Below, piece after piece: positions 1 through 5,157 of a DNA stretch of 5,157 nt. The notes beneath the pieces were generated by a model. That model was not told the DNA's origin, searched no databases, and saw nothing but the letters and a program-made list of their open reading frames with translations. Where the stretch lies: NCBI GenBank assembly GCA_019752245.1, contig JAIEMH010000175.1, positions 1 through 5,157 of the forward strand, in the 5' to 3' direction. The position numbers and the translations under genes are program-made. Source of the DNA: Flavobacteriaceae bacterium. Its GTDB lineage: Bacteria; Bacteroidota; Bacteroidia; Flavobacteriales; Flavobacteriaceae. Position 1 is the stretch's first letter. Each line of letters starts with the position of its first letter.

Positions 1-1
1 T

Positions 2-127
2 CAAGTAATTAGTGATGGTACTTATTTTATAAATCGTTTATTTGCAAGTATAGATATTATTCCAAAGACAATCATTCCTGTTGGTTTTGCAGGTGTGGTA
101 AATTCCTTTGTTGGTAAAAATAGATAA
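2..127 (+). pseudogene. SPFH/band-7-like protein, truncated remnant (5' end outside window)
   Basis: An open frame enters from the left edge and ends at a TAA at 125-127, giving 41 visible residues. They contain DGTYFINRLFASIDIIPKT (residues 5-23) and IIPVGFAGVVNSFVGK (24-39). This resembles the segment just after the N-terminal membrane anchor of SPFH/band-7 (prohibitin/flotillin superfamily) proteins, where a D/G-x-Y-x-I-N-P-like strand is followed by E-I-I-P-K-T-x-I-P-x-G-x-x-G-V-V. SPFH proteins are membrane-anchored scaffold or protease-associated proteins, and they normally continue for several hundred residues past this point. Here the frame stops after GKNR, and no other plus frame after position 118 resumes an SPFH-like sequence, so I infer truncation. 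The frame lies antisense over the last 29 codons of the minus-strand gene. The family call rests on remembered motif resemblance only. A short functional protein cannot be excluded, because the 5' part is not visible. Confidence 0.5.
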
Positions 128-865
128 AATTTGGTCTTTGTAATAAAATTTTTTAAACGATTTCTCAACAATTTCAATTTGGTAACGTTTATCAATGTTT
201 CGGTCTCTCAGATACAGTTTTTCTTTATCTAAAAACAATACTTTATTTTCCGATAAAAGTTGCATATTGGTGGCGACTTCTACTTTACCATATTGAAAAA
301 TTCTACCATAAATAGTGCAAACATTCCACTGATTTTGCTTGTCAATCCATTGAAAATAATTAAAATCGGTTTGATAATAGCTAATTCCTTCTGTTATTGG
401 TATACCTAAATTTTGATAAGTTGCAGTGTTCAAATCGTACAATCCTATTTGCTGATTTAAAGTATTAAAAACCCAAAGCTTATTTTGTCCAGAAATTCCA
501 ATTGCAGATGCTACAACCGGAGTTTCCAGTAATGAAAAATCTACTTTTTGAATTTCGTTCAGTTGATTGTCTAGAATGATAACCGAATTAAATCCTTCAT
601 AAAAAACAATTACTTTCAACGGATTTAAAATATCAACTTTGGTTATTTTTCCCAAAGATAGATTTTGATATTGTATGGTTGTGGCTGCTACTTTTTTATA
701 AATCACATTATTTTTTGTGTAAAAGCAATTTCCAAAACCATCATAGCCAATAAAGGTGTCGACTTCAATAGAAACAGAATCAATTTTAGTTAGTTTTAGT
801 TTTTCGTTTTGAGAAAAACTAAAATTTGTAACTAAAAGTACCAATAAGAATAAAATATATTTCAT
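38..865 (-). CDS. Exported hypothetical protein, probable beta-propeller; C-terminus apparently replaced
   Basis: The product has 275 residues and I cannot assign a function. The frame is open back to an ATG at 961, but I choose the ATG at 863-865. It begins a clean signal peptide (MKYILFLLVLLVTNFSFSQ, cleavage after residue 19), and a promoter candidate lies inside the longer version. The mature part shows short repeated units of about 40 residues made of alternating beta strands, for example VIVFYEGFNSVIILDNQLNE, then KLWVFNTLNQQIGLYDL, then KVLFLDKEKLYLRD. This pattern is typical of a beta-propeller, probably periplasmic or surface-associated; there is no lipobox and no sorting domain visible. 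The native fold plausibly runs to IFTNKGIYH. The final TCK...NNIYTCK tail is cysteine- and asparagine-rich, unlike the rest, and is the antisense of the SPFH-like fragment. Gene and strand are secure; the fold is inferred and the function unknown. Confidence 0.8.
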   Translation of the reverse strand: MKYILFLLVLLVTNFSFSQNEKLKLTKIDSVSIEVDTFIGYDGFGNCFYTKNNVIYKKVAATTIQYQNLSLGKITKVDILNPLKVIVFYEGFNSVIILDNQLNEIQKVDFSLLETPVVASAIGISGQNKLWVFNTLNQQIGLYDLNTATYQNLGIPITEGISYYQTDFNYFQWIDKQNQWNVCTIYGRIFQYGKVEVATNMQLLSENKVLFLDKEKLYLRDRNIDKRYQIEIVEKSFKKFYYKDQILSIFTNKGIYHTCKTNRNDCLWNNIYTCK

Positions 866-907
866 CGTGATGCTAAAGTACATTAAACTATTTAAATTTA
901 ACAAAGT

Positions 908-942
908 CAAACTTAAATATTTAACAATTCTTTGGTAACAAA
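908..942 (-). promoter_or_regulatory. Bacteroidota-type promoter candidate for the propeller gene
   Basis: Read on the minus strand, TTTG (939-942) is followed after 23 nt by TAAGTTTG (908-915). This fits the Bacteroidota sigma-ABfr consensus of a -33 TTG-type box, a 17-23 nt spacer and a -7 box TAnnTTTG. Transcription would begin at about 901-903, leaving a leader of roughly 36-38 nt before the ATG at 865. This supports the 865 start over the upstream ATG at 961. It is a sequence match only. Confidence 0.5.
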
Positions 943-966
943 AAACACATTCAATCGTCATATTTG
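931..966 (+). promoter_or_regulatory. Weak promoter candidate for the GLPGLI gene
   Basis: TTTG at 931-934 and CATATTTG at 959-966 resemble the Bacteroidota -33 and -7 (TAnnTTTG) boxes. The first base of the -7 box deviates (C for T) and the spacer of 24 nt is slightly long. The implied start near 973 would leave a leader of only about 23 nt before the ATG at 996. It overlaps the opposing promoter candidate, so the two directions could interfere. No better candidate was seen in this intergenic region. Confidence 0.3.
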
Positions 967-970
967 TTAC
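935..970. repeat. 8-bp inverted repeat in the divergent intergenic region
   Basis: GTAACAAA (935-942) and TTTGTTAC (963-970) are perfect inverted copies separated by 20 nt. The left arm contains the minus-strand TTTG -33 box and the right arm contains the TTTG of the plus-strand -7 candidate. The arms are about 28 bp apart centre to centre, so this could be a two-half-site operator controlling both genes. In such AT-rich DNA a chance origin is also quite possible. Confidence 0.35.
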
Positions 971-995
971 TTCAAATAAAGATAAATCAATTTAA

Positions 996-1904
996 ATGAA
1001 AAAAATTACAATCACTTTAGTTCTTTTATTAGCATTTATTTCTTCTAATGCTCAAAAAGATTTTCAAGGAATGGCTGTGTACGAATCAAAAACAAGCACT
1101 TCTGAATTCAAAGCAAAAATGTCTAGTAATAAAGATTTTACTCCAGATATGCAAAAAATGATGGAAGAACGAATGAAGAAAATGTTCGAAAAAACATTCA
1201 TTTTAAATTTTGATAAGCAAGCTTCCATCTATAAAGAAGAAGAAAAACTAGATGCTCCAGGACAAAATGGTGGTGGAATGCGAATGATGTCATCTATAAT
1301 GGGTGGCGGTGGAACGTATTATAAAAATGTAAAAGAAAAAGCCTACACAGTTGATAAAGAATTTATGGGAAAAGAGTTTCTAATAAAAGATTCTTTAAAG
1401 GTTTATAACTGGAAAATGGAAGGCGAAACACGTCAAATAGGTGGTTATACTTGTTACAAAGCAACAACTGTAATTCCGGCAAGTAAAACAGACTTTAGAA
1501 ACTTCAGACCTAAAAAAGAAGAAGAAGTAAAGAAGGACGAAACTAAAAAAGTCGATGCTAAACCTGACGAAGGAAAAGAAAAGAAAACCAATTTTATGGA
1601 CGAATTTGATATGCCAAAAGAAATAACCGTAACGGCTTGGTATACTCCCGAAATTCCAGTAAATCAAGGACCAGAAGGATATTGGGGTTTGCCAGGATTG
1701 ATATTAGAAGTTAATGATGGAAAAACTATTACTTTATGCTCTAAAGTGGTTTTGAATCCAAAAGATAAAGCCGAAATAAAAGCACCTTCAACCGGAAAAG
1801 TAATCACTCAAAAAGAGTATGATGAAACCATTACCAAAAAAATGGAAGAATTTAGACAAATGAATCAAGGACAAGGCGGACGAGGAATGCGTTTTGGCGG
1901 ATAA
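996..1904 (+). CDS. GLPGLI family secreted protein
   Basis: The product has 302 residues. A signal peptide (MKKITITLVLLLAFISSNAQ) ends with cleavage near residue 20 and there is no lipobox, so it is probably periplasmic or cell-surface. The family signature is GYWGLPGLILEVNDGKT around residues 228-244, with GLPGLI itself at 231-236; this defines a Bacteroidota family of unknown molecular function. Other family-like features are an early FQGMAVYESKT strand, YTCYKATTVIPASKT (151-165) and ITVTAWYTPEIPVNQGP (210-226) before the signature. Oddities are a methionine-rich amphipathic stretch (52-63), a glycine/methionine patch GGGMRMMSSIMGGGG (92-106), a lysine/glutamate-rich linker (about 172-198) and a glycine-rich C-terminus. 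The start is fixed by the signal peptide and A-rich context. The gene lies upstream of, and co-oriented with, an outer-membrane barrel gene, a common pairing. Family assignment is firm; the role (perhaps accessory to the receptor) is inference. Confidence 0.93.
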   Translation: MKKITITLVLLLAFISSNAQKDFQGMAVYESKTSTSEFKAKMSSNKDFTPDMQKMMEERMKKMFEKTFILNFDKQASIYKEEEKLDAPGQNGGGMRMMSSIMGGGGTYYKNVKEKAYTVDKEFMGKEFLIKDSLKVYNWKMEGETRQIGGYTCYKATTVIPASKTDFRNFRPKKEEEVKKDETKKVDAKPDEGKEKKTNFMDEFDMPKEITVTAWYTPEIPVNQGPEGYWGLPGLILEVNDGKTITLCSKVVLNPKDKAEIKAPSTGKVITQKEYDETITKKMEEFRQMNQGQGGRGMRFGG

Positions 1905-1934
1905 TCTAAAATTGAAATTCAAGAAAAACTTAAT

Positions 1935-1971
1935 GAAGAATCTCTACTAAAATTGAGATTCTTCTTTTTTT
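1935..1971 (+). terminator. Intrinsic terminator after the GLPGLI gene
   Basis: A perfect 10-bp stem, GAAGAATCTC (1935-1944) with GAGATTCTTC (1955-1964), has a 10-nt loop and is followed at once by seven T residues (1965-1971). The layout is that of a Rho-independent terminator, though the stem has only 4 G/C pairs. It starts 31 nt after the GLPGLI stop codon and ends 28 nt before the next start, so it should reduce or end read-through into the receptor gene. Confidence 0.8.
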
Positions 1972-1999
1972 AAAATCCCATCATCATATTATTACAATC

Positions 2000-4708
2000 A
2001 TGAAAAAAATTACGTTACTTTTTTTACTATTTATAACTACAGTTTCGTTTTCTCAAAACATAAGATTTGAAGGAATCATTCTAGAATCAGGAAAAGCACC
2101 TTTGGAAATGGCTAACATTATGGCTGTAAACCAAGCTACAAAAGGAATGGATGCTTATGCAATTACCAATGATAAAGGACGTTTTGCTTTAAACCTAAAG
2201 GCAAATTCAACTTATGTAATAAAACTGAGTTACATAGGAATGCAAAATAAAGAAATTACCGTTGAAACAAAATCAGAAAATATCACTCAAAACATTGCCA
2301 TGGAACCAGGCGGAATTCAGCTTGATTGTGTTGAGATTTTTCGCGAAATGCCAGTTTCTATAAAAGGTGATACTATTGTTTATAATGCCGATTCATTCAA
2401 ATCGGGAACCGAAAGAAAACTAGAAGATGTTCTTAAAAAATTACCTGGAGTAGAAGTAAATGCTGATGGTGAAGTAGAAGTAGAAGGTAAAAAAGTAACT
2501 AAATTAATGGTGGAAGGAAAAGATTTTTTTGATGGTGATACTAAACTTGGCGTAAAAAATATTCCTGCCGATGCTATTGATAAAATTCAGGTTTTAAGAA
2601 ATTATAATGAAAATTCTATCCTAAAAGGAGTAGAAAACAATCAAGATAATGTTGCTATGAACATCAAATTGAAATCAGGAAAGAAAAATTTCTGGTTTGG
2701 TGATATGACTGCTGGCGGTGGTTTTAACGACAATGAGAAGTTTGATCGCTATTTAATTAATCCAAAGTTGTTTTACTATAGCCCAAAATACAGCATTAAT
2801 ATAATTAGTAATTTCAATAATATTGGCGAGTTGCCATTAACAATTCAAGATTACTTTAAATTTACTGGTGGTTTTAAAAACATGATGGGAAAAGGTGGAT
2901 CAAGCTTTAATGTTTCTTCTAATGATTTAGGAATTTCACTTTTAAGAAACAATCGAGCTAAAGAAATTGATACTAAATTTGGCGCAACCAATTTTTCTTA
3001 CAATCCAACAAAATCATGGAGTTTAAGCGGTTTCGGAATTCTTTCTTCATCAATAACAGATCTAGAAACTAAGTCGCAAACTAATATTTTGCAACCCAAT
3101 TCATCTCAAATTGCTTCAACTGAAAACAGAAATGAAGTTGCACACCAAAAAAATAATTTAGGATTGTTTAAATTGAGTTCAAGCTACAAGCCTAATGCAA
3201 AGTTTCAGTTTGATTATGATGTTTTATCTAAATTATCAAAACAAGACGAAGATAATGCATTGGTAAGACAATCAATAGTTGGAAATTCTGCTTCGACAGA
3301 AAATATTTTTACCAATAAAAAACAAAATCCAACATCAGTAAATCAGAATTTAAGTTTGTATTACACGCACAATGATAAAAATATCTTTGCTTTTGAAATG
3401 CAACATTTATTTCAAGAAGAAGATCCGTTTTATAATGCCAATTTACAATCGCAGCCTTTTAATTTATCGGGTTATGCGTCAGGTGAAAATAGAAATAATA
3501 TCAATCAAAAACGTTTTGTAAAGACCAATAAAATTGATGCGAAATTTGATTATTACTATATGATTACTCCAAAAAGTAATATCAATTTAACTTTTGGAAA
3601 TACTTATTCTCATCAAAATTTTGACTCTTCTATTTATCAAATTTTAGACAACGGAAATGGTAATTATCTTACCGATGCTCAAAATACAAATAATGTGAAT
3701 TACAATTTTAATGATGCTTTTTTAGGATTACATTACAAAATTCTTACTGGTAAATTTACTTTTACGCCAGGAGTTAGTTTTCATACGTATGACATGACAA
3801 ATAAGCAATTAGGAACAAATTTTAATAGAAATTTCTTTAGAGTTTTACCCGATTTTTTAGCTATTTATCAAATCAAAAAAGCAGAAACATTGACCTATAA
3901 TTATGCTATTACTAATAATTTTACAGATATAAATAAATTAGCTGAAGGTTATGTTTTAAACGGATACAACAGTCTTTCTAAAGGATATAGAGCGTTAGAA
4001 AATGCTACGCAATCTACACATTCTTTGAGGTATTTTAAATACAATATGTTTAATTTTGAAAACATTGCAGCTTTTGCAAGTTATACCAAAACGATTGATG
4101 CAGTAAAATCTAGTTCTGTATTTAATGGTGTAAATCAAACATCGTTACCTTACAATTCTAATTTTGCTGATGAAACATTAACAGGTTATGGTAATTATGG
4201 ACGTTCGTTTTTGAAAAACTATAAAGCGTCGGTAAGTACTAGTTTGAATTGGTCAAAATTTAATAATATTCAAAACGGATTTCTTTCATCAACCGAAAGT
4301 TTTACCCAAAATTATACAGTTAAAGCTTCAACAAATTACAAAAATTTACCAAATTTAGAAGTTGGATATACTTATACTATTAATGATTATAGCAATTCGA
4401 AATTCTTTACAGACAAGCCTTTTGCTAGATTGGATTATTATTTCTTAAAAAGTTTTTCTTTTGTGTCTGAATATGAATTCTATCATTACTATAATAAAGG
4501 AAAAACAGTTGAAAACGAATATGATTTTCTATCCGCAAGTTTAATCTATCAGAAAAAAGACAGCAAATGGGAATACAAAGTTTCAGCTACAAATTTGCTA
4601 AATACTAAATCATTAAATGATGATAGTTTCTCTCAATTTTCAACAAGAACTTCGCAATATACAGTGCAACCTAGATATGTTATTTTTAGTTTGAAGTATA
4701 ACTTATAA
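2000..4708 (+). CDS. Outer-membrane beta-barrel protein, TonB-dependent receptor-like
   Basis: The product has 902 residues. A signal peptide (MKKITLLFLLFITTVSFSQ) is cleaved near residue 19. Residues about 22-102 form a carboxypeptidase-regulatory-like domain, with the typical ITNDKGRFALNL and YVIKLSYIGMQ segments. Residues about 110-225 form a plug-like domain with GDTIVYNADSFKSG (123-136), LEDVLKKLPGVEVNADG (141-157), GKKVTKLMVEGKDFF (163-177) and NIPADAIDKIQVL (187-199). The rest is rich in alternating aromatic/polar strands and Y/N/F residues, as expected for a large barrel, and ends in a short strand (YVIFSLKYNL). This order matches the Bacteroidota outer-membrane beta-barrel family related to SusC/TonB-dependent receptors. 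Length is normal and no frameshift is seen. I see no obvious TonB box, so energised import is not assured, and no substrate can be named. It follows the GLPGLI gene by 95 bp with a terminator between; I found no good TAnnTTTG box in that gap. Confidence 0.9.
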   Translation: MKKITLLFLLFITTVSFSQNIRFEGIILESGKAPLEMANIMAVNQATKGMDAYAITNDKGRFALNLKANSTYVIKLSYIGMQNKEITVETKSENITQNIAMEPGGIQLDCVEIFREMPVSIKGDTIVYNADSFKSGTERKLEDVLKKLPGVEVNADGEVEVEGKKVTKLMVEGKDFFDGDTKLGVKNIPADAIDKIQVLRNYNENSILKGVENNQDNVAMNIKLKSGKKNFWFGDMTAGGGFNDNEKFDRYLINPKLFYYSPKYSINIISNFNNIGELPLTIQDYFKFTGGFKNMMGKGGSSFNVSSNDLGISLLRNNRAKEIDTKFGATNFSYNPTKSWSLSGFGILSSSITDLETKSQTNILQPNSSQIASTENRNEVAHQKNNLGLFKLSSSYKPNAKFQFDYDVLSKLSKQDEDNALVRQSIVGNSASTENIFTNKKQNPTSVNQNLSLYYTHNDKNIFAFEMQHLFQEEDPFYNANLQSQPFNLSGYASGENRNNINQKRFVKTNKIDAKFDYYYMITPKSNINLTFGNTYSHQNFDSSIYQILDNGNGNYLTDAQNTNNVNYNFNDAFLGLHYKILTGKFTFTPGVSFHTYDMTNKQLGTNFNRNFFRVLPDFLAIYQIKKAETLTYNYAITNNFTDINKLAEGYVLNGYNSLSKGYRALENATQSTHSLRYFKYNMFNFENIAAFASYTKTIDAVKSSSVFNGVNQTSLPYNSNFADETLTGYGNYGRSFLKNYKASVSTSLNWSKFNNIQNGFLSSTESFTQNYTVKASTNYKNLPNLEVGYTYTINDYSNSKFFTDKPFARLDYYFLKSFSFVSEYEFYHYYNKGKTVENEYDFLSASLIYQKKDSKWEYKVSATNLLNTKSLNDDSFSQFSTRTSQYTVQPRYVIFSLKYNL

Positions 4709-4728
4709 TAACGAACTTCTATAAAAAT

Positions 4729-4763
4729 AAAAAACCTGACTAAATTACTAGTCAGGTTTTTTT
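4729..4763. terminator. Bidirectional intrinsic terminator between receptor gene and metK
   Basis: AAAAAACCTGACTA (4729-4742) and TAGTCAGGTTTTTT (4749-4762) form a perfect 14-bp stem around a 6-nt loop. A T-run (4757-4763) lies on the plus-strand 3' side and an A-run on the other, so the hairpin can terminate transcription from either direction. It begins 20 nt after the receptor stop and lies 20 nt beyond the metK stop, exactly between the two convergent genes. Confidence 0.9.
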
Positions 4764-4783
4764 ATAATTTTTCTTTAAGGATA

Positions 4784-5157
4784 TTATAATCCGAAAGCTG
4801 CTTTAACTTGGTCTACAAAATCTAATTTTTCCCAAGTAAACAATTCAACAGTTACTGTTTTCTCATTTCCACCAGGAGCAGAAAAAGTTTTAGTTACTGT
4901 TTCTGGTGTTCTTCCCATGTGTCCGTATGCAGCAGTTTCGCTGTAAATTGGATTTCTTAATTTTAAACGTTGCTCAATAAAATAAGGACGCATATCAAAA
5001 ATTGCTTCTACTTTTTTACTGATTTCTCCGTCAGTTAAATTTACTTTAGAAGTTCCATAAGTAACTACGTTAATAGAAGTTGGTTTTGCAACTCCAATAG
5101 CATAGGATACTTGAACTAAAATTTCGTCAGCAACTCCAGCTGCAACTAAATTTTTAG
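4784..5157 (-). CDS. metK: S-adenosylmethionine synthetase, C-terminal part (5' end outside window)
   Basis: The enzyme makes S-adenosylmethionine from methionine and ATP in the cytoplasm. The frame is open to the right edge and encodes 123 complete residues up to the TAA at 4784-4786; the ATG at 4993 is an internal methionine, not the start. Conserved C-terminal landmarks are KNLVAAGVADEILVQVSYAI, GVAKPTSINVVTYG, an IFDMRPYFIEQRL segment (equivalent to FDLRP in E. coli MetK), NPIYSETAAYGHMGR (equivalent to RPIYRKTAAYGHFGR) and FTWEKLDFVDQVKAAF. Between GHMGR and FTWEK lies an insertion of about 20 residues (PETVTKTF...TVTVEL) compared with the E. coli enzyme; I recall a similar insertion in Bacteroidota MetK proteins. 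The catalytic N-terminal and central residues, the start and any upstream regulation lie outside the window. It converges on the receptor gene with no apparent functional link. Confidence 0.96.
   Translation of the reverse strand, partial: KNLVAAGVADEILVQVSYAIGVAKPTSINVVTYGTSKVNLTDGEISKKVEAIFDMRPYFIEQRLKLRNPIYSETAAYGHMGRTPETVTKTFSAPGGNEKTVTVELFTWEKLDFVDQVKAAFGL

Noticed and set aside
1..74. Start of a further minus-strand gene at the ATG near 75, downstream of the propeller gene
   Set aside because: The frame closes after 17 codons and has no support. The opposite strand carries the more convincing SPFH-like frame here.
866..961. Upstream extension of the propeller gene to the ATG at 961
   Set aside because: The added 32 residues would bury the signal peptide and overlap the promoter candidate at 908-942. 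The ATG at 865 gives a normal exported protein.
1395..1667. Minus-strand 90-codon open frame
   Set aside because: It lies antisense inside the GLPGLI gene. Its phenylalanine/serine-rich sequence is simply the reverse of the K/E-rich linker codons, and no start signal or family feature is seen.
996..2014. Identical 5' ends (ATGAAAAAAATTAC) of the GLPGLI and receptor genes as a possible duplication or repeat
   Set aside because: The identity ends after about 14 bases and reflects the common MKKIT signal-peptide start; the sequences differ at once afterwards.
4784..4993. Independent 69-residue minus-strand protein
   Set aside because: The frame continues open to the right edge with MetK sequence, so the ATG at 4993 is an internal methionine of metK.

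Overview
The window is AT-rich DNA with the signatures of the Bacteroidota, most likely a Flavobacterium-like member of the Flavobacteriaceae. The evidence is: a GLPGLI-family protein; an outer-membrane barrel protein with a carboxypeptidase-regulatory-like N-terminus; signal peptides ending in S-x-S-Q or N-A-Q; starts in A-rich context without clear Shine-Dalgarno sites; and a promoter candidate fitting the Bacteroidota TTTG / TAnnTTTG consensus. No RNA gene, CRISPR array, insertion sequence or origin was seen.

Left edge (1 to about 865). A plus-strand reading frame enters the window and stops at 127. Its 41 visible residues resemble the N-terminal part of SPFH/band-7 proteins (prohibitin/flotillin superfamily), but the frame ends where such proteins normally continue for hundreds of residues. 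It runs antisense into the 3' end of a minus-strand gene for an exported, probably beta-propeller protein of unknown function. The last residues of the propeller gene are the antisense of the SPFH-like stretch, so this looks like a recombination scar that truncated one gene and replaced the tail of the other.

Centre (866-4708). A 130-bp divergent intergenic region carries candidate promoters for both directions and an 8-bp inverted repeat. It is followed by a GLPGLI-family secreted protein and a 902-residue outer-membrane beta-barrel protein of the TonB-dependent-receptor type. The two are co-oriented, a pairing known in Bacteroidota whose function is not settled. They are separated by 95 bp containing a near-ideal intrinsic terminator, so the receptor gene is probably attenuated or has its own promoter.

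Right edge (4709-5157). A strong bidirectional terminator hairpin separates the receptor gene from the convergent 3' end of metK (S-adenosylmethionine synthetase), a housekeeping gene whose 5' part lies outside the window.

The most unusual spot is the left-edge junction. The GLPGLI/outer-membrane pair is the most plausible functional system here, but it is of a known type.
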